Position numbers and translations under genes: made by a program. DNA of 64,000 nucleotides. Origin: JBDHHQ01 sp039586035 (GTDB lineage: Bacteria; Gemmatimonadota; Gemmatimonadetes; Longimicrobiales; Gaopeijiaceae). The stretch's first letter is position 1. Each line of letters opens with the position of its first letter. This document shows positions 25,759-35,816 of this stretch, piece by piece. The DNA lies in NCBI GenBank assembly GCA_039586035.1, contig JBDHLD010000004.1, positions 146,684 through 210,683 on the forward strand, written 5' to 3'. The notes under the pieces were generated by a model that saw only the letters and a list, made by a program, of their open reading frames with translations, was not told the DNA's origin and did no database searches.

Positions 25759-27843
25759 ATGATCGAATACCCACCCACGAGGAAGGGCGACGTCGTCGAC
25801 CGCTGTCATGGGATCGACGTACCCGATCCATACCGCTGGCTGGAGGACACCGACTCGCCCGAAACCAGGGCTTGGGTCGAGGCTCAGAACCGCGTGTGCT
25901 TCGGACAGCTCGAACAGATCGCCGAGCGGCGTGACATCCGGCACAGGATGGGGCTGCTCTGGGACCACGAGCGGTACGGGACGCCCAGCTACCCGGTGCC
26001 CATCGAGCGCGGCGGTCGCTACTTCTACTTCCGCAACGACGGTCTTCAAGACCAGCCGGTGCTTTGGTACCGGGAGGGGCTCGCCGGCGAGCCGGTGCCG
26101 CTGCTGGATCCGAACGCGCTGTCAACGGACGGCACGATATCGGTCGCCAGCCTCGACGTGACGGCCGACGGACGGCTCCTGGCCTACGCGCTAGCCAGCG
26201 GCGGATCGGACTGGCAGGAGATCCGCGTCCGCAACGTCGACACCGGGGCCGATCTCCCGGATGTCGTGCGGTGGGTCAAGTTCTCCGCGCCGAGCTGGAC
26301 CCGGGACGGCAAAGGCTTCTACTACTCACGCTACCCGGAGCCCCGCGGCGGTGGGCATCTCCTGGAGGCGAACCGGAACCAGCGCCTCTGCTATCACCGG
26401 ATGGGGACCTCTCAGGACCAGGACGTCCTGGTGTACGAGCGACCCGATCAGCCGGAGTGGGGCTTCCAGGCCCAGGTCAGCGAGGACGGCCGTTACGTGT
26501 TCGTGCACGTGTGGCACGGCACGGCACCCGAGAACCGGCTCTACGTCCAGGATCTCGCCGACCCCCACGATCCCGTCGTGACCGGCGCGGTCCAGCCCCT
26601 TCTCGACGAGGGGGACGCGTCGTACGTGGTCGTGGGCAACGTCGGGTCGCGGCTGTATCTCGTGACAGATCGCATGGCGCCCCGAAAGCGCATCGTGAGC
26701 ATCGACGTGCGGCGCGGTGTCGGCGCACGCCAGTCGGACGTCGTGCCCGAGGACACCCATGTGCTGGAGTCGGCCCGCCTCCTCGGCGGGCGCTTCGTGC
26801 TGGTCTATCTGAACGACGCGAAGGCGCTGGTCCGCATCCACGCCCAGGACGGCCACGTTGTGGGAGAGCTCGACCTTCCCGGGCCGTGCAGCGTGGCCGG
26901 GGTGAGCGGCCGTCCGGACTCGCCGGAGCTCTTCCTCGCCTTTACGTCCTTCCTCCGTCCCACCACGATACTCCGCCACGACTTGCAGGCGGCGGCGACG
27001 GAGACGTTCGCGAAGCCGGAGCTGCCCTTCGATCCCGGGTCCTACGTCACTACCCAGGTCGTGTTCACCTCGCGGGACGGCACTCCCGTCCCGATGTTCG
27101 TCACGAGCCGGAGTGAGGTGGAGCTCGACGGCTCGAACCCCGTGATGCTCTACGGATACGGGGGATTCAACGTCTCGCTGACGCCGTTCTTTTCGGTTGC
27201 CAACGCGGTGTGGCTCGAGATGGGGGGCATCTTGGCCGTACCCAATCTGCGGGGAGGAGGGGAGTTCGGTGAGGACTGGCACCGTGCCGGCATCCTCGAC
27301 CGCAAACAGAACGTCTTCGACGACTTCATCGCGGCGGCCGAATTCCTGGTTGACGAGGGGTACACGGAGCCTCGTCGGATCGCCATCTCGGGAGGGTCGA
27401 ACGGAGGGCTGCTCGTGGGAGCGTGCATGATTCAGCGTCCCGACCTGTTTCAGGTCGCCTTGCCTGCGGTGGGCGTAATGGACATGCTGCGTTTTCACCG
27501 CTTCACCATCGGGTGGGCCTGGGTCTCGGATTATGGCTCGCCCGATGACGTACACGAATTCGAGGTCCTTCGGGCGTATTCACCCCTCCACAACCTCCAG
27601 GAGGAGACCTGCTACCCAGCCACGTTGGTGACGACTGCGGACCATGACGACCGCGTGGTTCCGGGGCACTCGTTCAAGTTTGCGGCGCGCCTGCAGGAGG
27701 CCCAGGGCTGCGAGAAGCCGGTGCTGATCAGGGTCGACGTGCGTGCGGGGCACGGCGCGGGCAAGCCCACGGGCATGCTCATCGAAGAGGCGGCAGACCG
27801 CTGGGCGTTCGCATGGCGGCACCTGATGCCGGCTGACGAGTAG
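25759..27843 (+). CDS. Prolyl oligopeptidase (S9A)
   Basis: This 694-residue peptidase has an N-terminal seven-bladed propeller and a C-terminal alpha/beta-hydrolase domain. The catalytic serine is S547 in GGSNGG, the histidine is H665 in RAGHGAGK, and the aspartate lies in TADHDDRVVPGHS (around 628-631). There is no signal peptide, so it is probably cytoplasmic and cleaves proline-containing peptides. It starts 63 bp from the divergent phosphopantetheinyl transferase and is followed by the DUF481 protein after 45 bp. Confidence 0.95.
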   Translation: MIEYPPTRKGDVVDRCHGIDVPDPYRWLEDTDSPETRAWVEAQNRVCFGQLEQIAERRDIRHRMGLLWDHERYGTPSYPVPIERGGRYFYFRNDGLQDQPVLWYREGLAGEPVPLLDPNALSTDGTISVASLDVTADGRLLAYALASGGSDWQEIRVRNVDTGADLPDVVRWVKFSAPSWTRDGKGFYYSRYPEPRGGGHLLEANRNQRLCYHRMGTSQDQDVLVYERPDQPEWGFQAQVSEDGRYVFVHVWHGTAPENRLYVQDLADPHDPVVTGAVQPLLDEGDASYVVVGNVGSRLYLVTDRMAPRKRIVSIDVRRGVGARQSDVVPEDTHVLESARLLGGRFVLVYLNDAKALVRIHAQDGHVVGELDLPGPCSVAGVSGRPDSPELFLAFTSFLRPTTILRHDLQAAATETFAKPELPFDPGSYVTTQVVFTSRDGTPVPMFVTSRSEVELDGSNPVMLYGYGGFNVSLTPFFSVANAVWLEMGGILAVPNLRGGGEFGEDWHRAGILDRKQNVFDDFIAAAEFLVDEGYTEPRRIAISGGSNGGLLVGACMIQRPDLFQVALPAVGVMDMLRFHRFTIGWAWVSDYGSPDDVHEFEVLRAYSPLHNLQEETCYPATLVTTADHDDRVVPGHSFKFAARLQEAQGCEKPVLIRVDVRAGHGAGKPTGMLIEEAADRWAFAWRHLMPADE

Positions 27844-27888
27844 ACCTGGAGCGGAGTGTTGCGGACGGATTCGATCGAAGGAGGTCAT

Positions 27889-28989
27889 GTGGCAGCAGCA
27901 TGGGTTCGGGTCGCGCGGCGCGTCGCGCGAGTGCTCGGAGTCCTGGCCCTGGCGGCGCAGGCGTCGGCGGCCACGGCCGCCGCCCAGCAGACGCTCGTGC
28001 TGGCGGACGGGGACCAGGTGACGGGCACGTTGAAGAAAATCGAGGGCGGAACCTGGGTTTTCGAGTTCCGAGGCCAGGAGTTGAGCGTGGCCGCCGCGGA
28101 CATCACCTCCTTCACGGCGCCAGAGCCGGTGGGCTTCCGACTCTCCGACAACTCGGTAGTGGCCGCTAGCGTCGCGCCGTCGCCAGGTGGATTGACTCTG
28201 ACGCTCGCCGACGGCTCCACGAGAACCGTGGCGCCCGGCGACTTCGAGGCAGCCGGAGATCCGGCGGATCTCGAGGCGCTCCAGGAGGTGGAGATGGGGT
28301 ATTTCACCCCCTTCACACGCTTCTGGGGTCTGTCGGCCAGCCTCGGCGCCACGACCAAGGGTGGGAACAGCGAGACCAGCAGCTTCAACGCTCGCCTAGA
28401 CGTCGATCGCACCACGAGCCGAGATCGGCTGGCGCTGGCCTTCCTCCTTACAGAGGAGCGGAACCGGGTCGCTGAAGGCGAGGGCACCGAGCTCACGGCA
28501 CAGAAGTACATCGGCAACCTCCGGGCCGAGATCTTCCCGTGGACGAAGGTGTTCCTCTTCGGTGAGAACCGTTACACGCGGGATCGCTTCGCCGACATCG
28601 ACCTGAGGGTCAACCTCAACCTCGGTGCAGGCGTTCAGCTCGTGACCACGGACCGGTCGGACCTCCGGGCCGCCCTCGGTCTGGGTGCGCGCCACGAGGA
28701 CTTCACCTCGGACACGCCCAGCGCCACCGTCGCCACCGGCAACGCCAACGCACAGTGGGAGCAGAAGTTCGGTGGCTTCACGTTCGACTGGGCGGTGGAC
28801 TTCACGCCAGCGCTGGAAGACTTCGCCGACTATCAGATTCTCAGCGACACCAACCTGACGGCCACGCTCATCGCGGGGTTAGGTTTCCGGGTTGGCCTCT
28901 TGCTGCAATACGACAACACGCCGACACCGGGTACAGAGTCCACCGACACGACTCTGACCACATCGTTGGCCTACACGTTGGGACGCTAG
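27889..28989 (+). CDS. DUF481 (YdiY-like) outer-membrane protein
   Basis: This 366-residue protein has an N-terminal signal peptide (VARRVARVLGVLALAAQASAATAAAQ), a small domain with a dipeptide-rich sheet (VLADGDQVTGTLKKIEGG), and a DUF481 barrel (about 150-366: FWGLSASLGATTKGGNSET, then repeating strands ending in TTSLAYTLGR). The E. coli homologue YdiY is salt/acid induced; the function is not settled. The GTG at 27889 is preferred over an in-frame GTG at 27856 because AAGGAGG sits just upstream. It is 4 nt upstream of the PPK2 gene. Confidence 0.85.
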   Translation: MAAAWVRVARRVARVLGVLALAAQASAATAAAQQTLVLADGDQVTGTLKKIEGGTWVFEFRGQELSVAAADITSFTAPEPVGFRLSDNSVVAASVAPSPGGLTLTLADGSTRTVAPGDFEAAGDPADLEALQEVEMGYFTPFTRFWGLSASLGATTKGGNSETSSFNARLDVDRTTSRDRLALAFLLTEERNRVAEGEGTELTAQKYIGNLRAEIFPWTKVFLFGENRYTRDRFADIDLRVNLNLGAGVQLVTTDRSDLRAALGLGARHEDFTSDTPSATVATGNANAQWEQKFGGFTFDWAVDFTPALEDFADYQILSDTNLTATLIAGLGFRVGLLLQYDNTPTPGTESTDTTLTTSLAYTLGR

Positions 28990-28993
28990 ATCA

Positions 28994-30679
28994 ATGTTTG
29001 AAGCCGCCGAGTTGGGCCTGACCGTTCCCGATAGCGAGTACTCGGATCGAGTGCCGGCTCTCCGGGAGCGCCTGTTGGAGGCACAGACCGACCTCAGGGA
29101 TGAGGACTTCTCGGTGCTCATCGTATTCGGCGGGGTCGACAAGGGTGGGAAGGGCGAGACCGCGACTCGGCTCAGCTACTTCATGGATCCACGCCGGATC
29201 ATCACGCATGCCTACGACCGACCCAGCCAGGAGGAGGACGAGCGGCCCGAATACTGGCGCTTCTGGAGGGATCTCCCCCCGAACGGACATATCGGGATCT
29301 TCCTCCGGGCCTGGTACTCGAAGCCGTTGCTGCAGCGGGCTTTCGGACGGATCGACATGACCGAGTACGATCATCGTCTGGACCGGATCGTCGCGTTCGA
29401 GCGGACGCTCAGCGAGAACCGCACGCTGATCTTCAAGTTCTGGATGCACCTCGGCAAGGAGCAGCAGGCCGCCCGCTTCCGCGAGTTGGAGCAGGACCCG
29501 AGACAGGCCTGGCGCATGACCGAAAAAGACTGGCGCCATTGGGAGATGTACGACGAGTTCACCTCCGCGGCCGAGCACCTGATCGTGCGCACGTCCCGGG
29601 GTCATTCCCAATGGACGATCGTGGAGGCCACCGAACCAAACTACCGAAACCTGGAAGTGGCCGAGGCAGTGGCAGAGGGAATCGAGCGGGCCATCACCAA
29701 CCGTCGCCGCGACCGCACCTTGGCCGCGTCGCGGGTGGAGCTCGACGAGGAGGCCGAGCTGGACGACGTCGCGGAGCCTGAGGGTGGGGCCAAGGGCGAT
29801 GCACAGGCCGACGAACAGGTAGATGCCGACCCATACGCGGGACGAACTCCGACGACGGTGCTCTCGACGCTCGACCTCGGGAAAAGCTTGACGAAGTCAG
29901 AGTATCGCGCCCAGCGGGACGAGCTCCAGGGTAGGCTCAACCTGCTACAACGACATGCCAGGGAACAGGAGCGCTCGATCATCCTCGTGTTCGAGGGCTG
30001 GGATGCCGGGGGGAAGGGCGGCGCGATCCGGACCCTGCTCGGGGCGTTGGACGCGCGGAACTACACGGTAACGCAGGTTGCGGCGCCGACAGATGAGGAA
30101 GCCTCCCACCACTACATGTGGAGGTTTTGGCGCAAGCTTCCCCGCGCCGGAAAGGTCTCCATCTTCGACCGCAGCTGGTACGGCCGGGTGCTGGTGGAGC
30201 GGGTAGAGGGCTTCGCGTCTGAAGAGGAATGGCGGCGTGCGTACGGCGAGATCAACGAGTTCGAGCGCGAGCTCGTGGACCATGGCATGGTGGTCGTGAA
30301 GTTCTGGCTCCACGTATCTCCCGAGGAGCAGGCCAAGCGATTCGAGGCTCGGCGCCAGGTCGCCTACAAGCGCTGGAAGCTGACGGACGAGGATCTTCGC
30401 AACCGGGAGAAGTGGCCGGTTTACGAAGCGGCGGTGCACGAGATGGTGCAGCGGACGAGCACGCCCTTTGCCCCTTGGCACCTCGTCGAGGGCGAGGACA
30501 AGCGGTTCGCCCGCGTCAAGGTTCTGGAGACAGTCTGTTCGGCACTCGACGCGGCCCTCGGGGGCGTCATCCCCGAGTCCGCCGCCCTCGAGGCCCCGGC
30601 CCCCGAGGTCACCGAGGCTCCCGAGGCCACCAAGGCTCCCACCGAGGATGCCGACGGGCGCCCCGCTCCCGCTACGTGA
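28994..30679 (+). CDS. Two-domain PPK2-family polyphosphate kinase (polyphosphate:AMP phosphotransferase type)
   Basis: This 561-residue protein has two PPK2 domains in tandem. The first (about 1-260) has GGVDKGGKG (46-54) and WRFWRDLP; the second (about 300-530) has EGWDAGGKGG (334-343), WRFWRKLP and FDRSWYGRVLVERVEGF. The double form matches class II PPK2 (Pap), which usually phosphorylates AMP to ADP using polyphosphate. The C-terminal 40 residues are an A/P/E/T-rich tail. Its last 8 nt overlap the convergent Asp-box gene. Confidence 0.9.
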   Translation: MFEAAELGLTVPDSEYSDRVPALRERLLEAQTDLRDEDFSVLIVFGGVDKGGKGETATRLSYFMDPRRIITHAYDRPSQEEDERPEYWRFWRDLPPNGHIGIFLRAWYSKPLLQRAFGRIDMTEYDHRLDRIVAFERTLSENRTLIFKFWMHLGKEQQAARFRELEQDPRQAWRMTEKDWRHWEMYDEFTSAAEHLIVRTSRGHSQWTIVEATEPNYRNLEVAEAVAEGIERAITNRRRDRTLAASRVELDEEAELDDVAEPEGGAKGDAQADEQVDADPYAGRTPTTVLSTLDLGKSLTKSEYRAQRDELQGRLNLLQRHAREQERSIILVFEGWDAGGKGGAIRTLLGALDARNYTVTQVAAPTDEEASHHYMWRFWRKLPRAGKVSIFDRSWYGRVLVERVEGFASEEEWRRAYGEINEFERELVDHGMVVVKFWLHVSPEEQAKRFEARRQVAYKRWKLTDEDLRNREKWPVYEAAVHEMVQRTSTPFAPWHLVEGEDKRFARVKVLETVCSALDAALGGVIPESAALEAPAPEVTEAPEATKAPTEDADGRPAPAT

Positions 30680-33600
30680 TAGGCCTCCGGCCCTCGACGG
30701 CGACGGCCGGGATTCCCAACCGCTCGATGAGGGCGTTGAACTCCGCCACCTCGGTGTCGAAGATCACCTGAAGGCGCTGGCGCAGCTCGGCCCAGTCTGC
30801 ATTCAGATCCTCCATCCTTCGCATGGCGCCGGCCGTGGGAGCGCCTTCGGGTCCACCCGCAATGTAGCCGTCGGTCCCGGTCACGTTGCCATAGAGCTCG
30901 GCATACTGGTTGTCCAGCATCCCTGGGAACCGGATCGGGTCCTGACCGCTCTCGCTCTTCACCTGGATCAGGAGCTCCTCGACCCCGGTCAAGCTCGTGG
31001 CCACCGAGTCGCCCGCAGGTCCGACCTCTTCGCCATGTCCAAGCTGTTCGGCTCGCTCTTGAGTCTCGTCGATTTGAACCTTGGCGGACCGGATGCTCTG
31101 GATGGCTGCGTGCACCGCACTCAGTGAATCGCGTACGGCCGTCGCCACGCGGAACTGCTCGTCGTAGTCCGCCTGGGTCACTTCGGGGATGCGCGGATCG
31201 GGCAGGAGCCGGAAGTCCCGAACATGGGTCTGGTCCCCCGTCTCGAGCTGGACCTGGTACGTGCTCGGGGGAGCCTTCACTCCACCGCTATACCCCCACA
31301 CGACGGAGCCTTCGGTCAAGTCGGGCCCCGGGTACATGAGATCCCAGACGACCTGGTTCATGCCTGGTTCAACCGCTAGCGGCTCGGTGCCTGCTTCAGC
31401 CGCCGTAGCGGAGTCGCTCGAGAACGTGCGAACCGTCTCGCCCAGGAAGTCCTGGACTTGCAGCGTTACGGGCCCCGCCGGCTCCTCGGAGAGGTAGTAC
31501 CGGAGCAGCGCTCCACCGGGGTGGGGCTCAGGCGCCAACCCGCCGAGACCACCTCCCCCGCTCACGTCGGCCCGGTAGGCGTTCTTGGTGCCGAAGAGAT
31601 GGCTCGTGCCCGTAACCGTGCCGTCGAACACGTCGAAAAGGGGCGTCCGGTCATCGAGGATCCAGAACGACCTTCCCTGCGTGGACACGATGATGTCGCC
31701 GTGAGCCACCCGCATGCCGGTGACCGGTGTCACGGGCAGGTTGAGCTGCAGGGACTGCCAGCGCGCGCCGTCGTCGAACGACACGAAGAAGCCGAACTCG
31801 GTGCCGGCGTACAGGAGGCCGCGGCGCTCCGGGTCCTCCCGGACCGTGCGCACCGGATGGTCGGCCGGAATCCCGTTGGCGCCGGTGGTGGCCAGGCGCC
31901 AGGTGACACCGAAGTCGTCGGTGATGAACACGTAGGGTCTGAAGTCGTCCATGCGGTATGCCTGCACCGCCATGACCGCCCGACCCTCCTGATGCGTCGA
32001 GAGATCGATTTCGTCCACGGTACCGAGCGCCGGCATCTGGGCTGGCGTGATCTCCGTCCAGGTGGCACCGCCGTCTCGGGTGATGTGCACGCGGCCGTCG
32101 TCGGTCCCCGCCCAGATCTCGTCCGCAACGTGCGGCGACACGGCCACGCTGAATATGGTGTTGTAGATCTCCACGCCGGTGATGTCGGCGTTGATCGGAC
32201 CGCCGCTGAAGTCCTGATGCTCAGGCGTGTTCGTTGTCAGATCGTCGGAGATGGACTCCCAGGTGATGCCGCCGTCAGTCGTCCGGTGGAGCCGCTGGGA
32301 GGCGTGGTAGACCACGTCGGAGTCGTGGGGGGAAACGACGATGGGCGCAACCCACTGGAAGCGCTCCTCCAGATCACGGGCCGCTTGGCCCAGCTGGAGC
32401 TGGGGGTAGTTGATCACGTTACGGCGCTGGTCCTTGGCCACGTCCATGCGGTTGATGGATCCACCGTAGCATCCGCCCCAGACGATGTTGGGGTCGTCCG
32501 GATCGAGGGCGATGGGGCCGGTCTCGCACGCCGCCGGGTACTGCCAGTGCGACTTCGCATGCAGCGAGCTCGCCGAAGTCCAAGCCGGTACGCTGATGCC
32601 GGTGTTGTCCTGTTGCGCGCCGTAGAGGCGGTACGGGAAGGCGTTGTCCACGATGACGTCGTACAGCTCCGCCGTGGGCTGGTTCAGGTAGGTGGACCAG
32701 GTCTCTCCGCCGTTCACGGTCACCTGTCCGCCACCGTCGTCGGCCACGATCATGACGTCCGTGTCCGTCGGGTTGATCCAGAGATCGTGGACGTCACCGT
32801 GGGGCACCGGGACGGGCTCGAAAGTCACCCCGGCGTCGACCGATCTGTACAGGCTCGTGTTGAGGGCCCATACGGTATTCTCGTCCTGAGGGTCGGCCTG
32901 TACGTGCGTGTAGTACCAGGCCCGCTGCCGTAGATTGTTCTCGTCGTTGGTCTGCTCCCAGCTTTCGCCCCCGTCGTCGGAGCGGTAGACGCCACCGCCG
33001 GGCTCGGCTTCTATGATGGCCCACACGCGGTCCGGATGAGCCGGCGAGGCGCTGACGCCGACCTTGCCGACCAACCCTTCCGGCAGCCCTCCACCGAGCT
33101 TCTCCCATGTGTCGCCACCGTCGGTCGAGCGGTAGACGCCCCCCTCCTCCCCGCCGCTGATCAACCGCCAGGGCTTGCGCTCGCCCCGCCACATGCCGGC
33201 GTAGAGCACCCGGGGATTGTGTTGGCTCATGGTCAGGTCGCTGGCTCCGGTCGAGTCGTTCAGCGCCAGGACGTGCTCCCACGTCTCGCCTCCGTCGGCA
33301 GACCGGAAGATCCCACGCTCCGGGTTCTTGCCGAACGGGTGGCCCAGCGCGGCCACGTATACCAGGTCGGGGTTGTGCGGGTGAATCTCGATGCGGCCGA
33401 TCTGCCCGGCCTCGGGCAGGCCGACGAAGGACCACGTCTTTCCGGCATCGGTGGAGCGGTACACGCCGCGTCCGGTGGACGTATTGCCGCGGATATCCAC
33501 GGAGCCGGTGCCCACGTAGATCACGTTGGGGTCGGAATCCGCCACGTCCACGGCCCCGACCGAGGCCACGTCGAAGAACCCGTCGGACACGTTCTCCCAC

Positions 33601-33878
33601 GTGTGGCCGAAGTCGCGGGTGACCCACATCCCTCCGCCCGTGGTGCCCATGAAGAACGTCTCGGGCTGGCCGGCCATGCCGGCCACCGCGGTGGAGCGAC
33701 CACCCCGGAAGGGGCCCACCATCCGCCATTCCAGTCCGTCGAACGTCTCGGGGCTCCTGGCCTGATTCGCGTCTGGAGCCGGGTCCTGGGCCGCCACGCC
33801 TGCGGTGGAGCCCGTGGCGCAGGAGGCCAGGAACGCGGCCAGGAACAGGATCATGAGTCGTACGGTCGTGCTGTGCAT
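30672..33878 (-). CDS. Large secreted Asp-box (sortilin/BNR-like) lipoprotein, copy 1
   Basis: This 1,068-residue protein starts with a lipoprotein signal peptide, lipobox LASC (C20). Most of it is a propeller built from repeats that contain the Asp-box (S/T-x-D-x-G-x-T-W), for example YRSTDAGKTW, RSADGGETW, RSTDGGDTW, RSDDGGESW, RTTDGGITW and TRDGGATW; I count about ten. The C-terminal 250 residues are a beta-sandwich-like region and a helical segment with AEQLGHGEEVG. Such proteins are common in Gemmatimonadota and Acidobacteria and are often called glycosyl hydrolases or VPS10/sortilin-like, but a catalytic activity is not established. It is 43% of the way to its paralogue at 49.6 kb only by position; the two share order and length. 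Confidence 0.85.
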   Translation of the reverse strand: MHSTTVRLMILFLAAFLASCATGSTAGVAAQDPAPDANQARSPETFDGLEWRMVGPFRGGRSTAVAGMAGQPETFFMGTTGGGMWVTRDFGHTWENVSDGFFDVASVGAVDVADSDPNVIYVGTGSVDIRGNTSTGRGVYRSTDAGKTWSFVGLPEAGQIGRIEIHPHNPDLVYVAALGHPFGKNPERGIFRSADGGETWEHVLALNDSTGASDLTMSQHNPRVLYAGMWRGERKPWRLISGGEEGGVYRSTDGGDTWEKLGGGLPEGLVGKVGVSASPAHPDRVWAIIEAEPGGGVYRSDDGGESWEQTNDENNLRQRAWYYTHVQADPQDENTVWALNTSLYRSVDAGVTFEPVPVPHGDVHDLWINPTDTDVMIVADDGGGQVTVNGGETWSTYLNQPTAELYDVIVDNAFPYRLYGAQQDNTGISVPAWTSASSLHAKSHWQYPAACETGPIALDPDDPNIVWGGCYGGSINRMDVAKDQRRNVINYPQLQLGQAARDLEERFQWVAPIVVSPHDSDVVYHASQRLHRTTDGGITWESISDDLTTNTPEHQDFSGGPINADITGVEIYNTIFSVAVSPHVADEIWAGTDDGRVHITRDGGATWTEITPAQMPALGTVDEIDLSTHQEGRAVMAVQAYRMDDFRPYVFITDDFGVTWRLATTGANGIPADHPVRTVREDPERRGLLYAGTEFGFFVSFDDGARWQSLQLNLPVTPVTGMRVAHGDIIVSTQGRSFWILDDRTPLFDVFDGTVTGTSHLFGTKNAYRADVSGGGGLGGLAPEPHPGGALLRYYLSEEPAGPVTLQVQDFLGETVRTFSSDSATAAEAGTEPLAVEPGMNQVVWDLMYPGPDLTEGSVVWGYSGGVKAPPSTYQVQLETGDQTHVRDFRLLPDPRIPEVTQADYDEQFRVATAVRDSLSAVHAAIQSIRSAKVQIDETQERAEQLGHGEEVGPAGDSVATSLTGVEELLIQVKSESGQDPIRFPGMLDNQYAELYGNVTGTDGYIAGGPEGAPTAGAMRRMEDLNADWAELRQRLQVIFDTEVAEFNALIERLGIPAVAVEGRRPIT

Positions 33879-34076
33879 CGCCGGAATCCCTCGAATTGCC
33901 CATGTGGTTGGAGCGCATAACCTGGCGAGACGAATCGGGCATTGCCAGGGGTGGGGCCGCCCGGCCGTGGGCCGTTGGCCTGGAGGTGGGCTCTCTGGCT
34001 CCGGGGTGCGCCCCTCTCCTAACTTGTCTGCCGCTTCCGGTCCTGCACTCACCGTACAACACGAGACGGTCTTCCC

Positions 34077-35756
34077 ATGTGTCGAAAGTTCCAACTGCTG
34101 CCGGTCGTCGGGCCCCTGCTCGCGTGTCTCGCCTGTGGAGAGGGGGATCAGGGCGCGACGGCTCGGCCGAATGGCCAGGGAGCCGAGGCCCTGGCTGCCG
34201 AGACCCTCGCCGACTGGACACGCACGCTGGCCTCCGACGAGTTCGGCGGTCGTGGCCCTTCGTCGCCGGGCGAGGAGCGCACGGTGTCCTACCTGCGTGA
34301 CGAGTTCCAGAAGCTGGGGCTCGAGCCCGGAAATGGCGGATCGTGGTTCCAGGACGTCCCTCTGGTGGAGATCACCGTGCAGGGAGCTCCCACCCTGACC
34401 GTGAGCGGGCCGGATGGGGACCAGTCGGTCGAATGGACCGACGGCTACGTCGGCTGGACCAAGCGGGTGGTGGAGCGAACGGAGCTGGGCGAATCCGAAC
34501 TCGTCTTCGTGGGCTACGGCATCGTGGCGCCCGAGTTTGGGTGGGACGACTACGCCGGCGTCGACGTCACCGGCAAGACCGTGGTCATCCTCGTGAACGA
34601 TCCGGGGTTCGCCACTCAGGATCCCGACGTCTTCCGCGGCAACGCGATGACCTACTACGGACGGTGGACCTACAAGTTCGAAGAGGCGGCGAGGCGGGGA
34701 GCCGCGGGGGCGCTCATCGTCCACCACACCGCGCCGGCCGGCTACGGGTGGGAGGTCGTGACGGGCTCCTGGACGGGCCCGCAGTTCGACCTGGTTCGTG
34801 AGGGTGGGAACATGGGCCGGGTGGCGGTGGAGGCCTGGATCCACGGTGATGCCGCGGCTGAGCTGTTCGCCGCGGCCGGGCACGACCTGGCTGCGCTCGA
34901 GGCTGCGGCGGCCCAGCCCGGGTTCCGGGCGGTCTCCCTGGGGCTCACGGCGTCGGTCGCTATCGAGAACAGGGTGCGCGAATCCACGTCGCGGAACGTT
35001 CTCGCCGTGCTGCCGGGGACCGACCGCGCCGACGAGTACGTGGTCTACATGGCCCACTGGGATCACTTCGGCACCTCCGACGATGAGGCACTCCCCGATC
35101 GTGTCTTCAATGGCGCAAAGGACAACGCCACGGGGACCGCCGGCCTACTGGAAATGGCCAAGGCGTTCGCGAGCCTGGAGGAGCGGCCGACCCGCTCGCT
35201 GCTGTTTCTGGCGGTGACGGCGGAGGAGCAAGGGCTGCTGGGCTCGGCGTACTACGGGTCCTACCCCGTCTACCCAGTCGAGAAGACAGTGGCGGCCATC
35301 AACATGGACGTCCTCAACGTCGACGGGCCCATGAACGACATCACCGTCATAGGATACGGCAACTCGGAGCTGGACGAATACGTGGAGCGGGTCGCCAGCT
35401 CGCAAGGGCGAATCGTGAAGCCCGACGCCGAGCCCGAGAAGGGGTTTTACTACCGATCAGACCACTTCAGCTTCGCCAAGGTCGGTATCCCCGCTTTGTA
35501 TACCGATCCAGGCATCGACCACGTGGAGCACGGCGAGGACTGGACCATGGAGCAGCGGGACGACTATACGGCAAATCGGTACCACAAGCCGTCCGACGAG
35601 TTCGACGAGAGTTGGGATTGGCGGGGCGCCATCCAGGACCTGGAGCTCCTGTACGAGGTGGGCCACGACCTCGCCACGTCGTCGGCCTTTCCGAATTGGC
35701 GTGACGGTACGGAATTCAAGGCGATTCGGGACGCCGCCATGGCGGGCGCACGGTAA
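34077..35756 (+). CDS. M28-family metallopeptidase (secreted lipoprotein)
   Basis: This 559-residue peptidase has a short signal segment with possible lipobox LACLAC (C17 or C20), a PA-type protease-associated insert (about 130-260) and a C-terminal M28 domain. Zinc/catalytic residues visible are H327 in AHWDHFG, the aspartate in KDNATG, the EEQ motif and H in YHKPSDE. M28 enzymes remove N-terminal residues from peptides. It is divergent from the Asp-box gene. Confidence 0.9.
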   Translation: MCRKFQLLPVVGPLLACLACGEGDQGATARPNGQGAEALAAETLADWTRTLASDEFGGRGPSSPGEERTVSYLRDEFQKLGLEPGNGGSWFQDVPLVEITVQGAPTLTVSGPDGDQSVEWTDGYVGWTKRVVERTELGESELVFVGYGIVAPEFGWDDYAGVDVTGKTVVILVNDPGFATQDPDVFRGNAMTYYGRWTYKFEEAARRGAAGALIVHHTAPAGYGWEVVTGSWTGPQFDLVREGGNMGRVAVEAWIHGDAAAELFAAAGHDLAALEAAAAQPGFRAVSLGLTASVAIENRVRESTSRNVLAVLPGTDRADEYVVYMAHWDHFGTSDDEALPDRVFNGAKDNATGTAGLLEMAKAFASLEERPTRSLLFLAVTAEEQGLLGSAYYGSYPVYPVEKTVAAINMDVLNVDGPMNDITVIGYGNSELDEYVERVASSQGRIVKPDAEPEKGFYYRSDHFSFAKVGIPALYTDPGIDHVEHGEDWTMEQRDDYTANRYHKPSDEFDESWDWRGAIQDLELLYEVGHDLATSSAFPNWRDGTEFKAIRDAAMAGAR

Positions 35757-35816
35757 GGCCGGGACGAGGACCACACGAACCTGGCCTCGGACCACCACGA
35801 GAGGGCCGGCCGGGTC

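Noticed and set aside
31458..32933. A 491-residue open frame opposite the first Asp-box gene
   Set aside because: It is rich in V/H/R/D repeats produced by antisense reading of GC-rich codons; no domain is visible.
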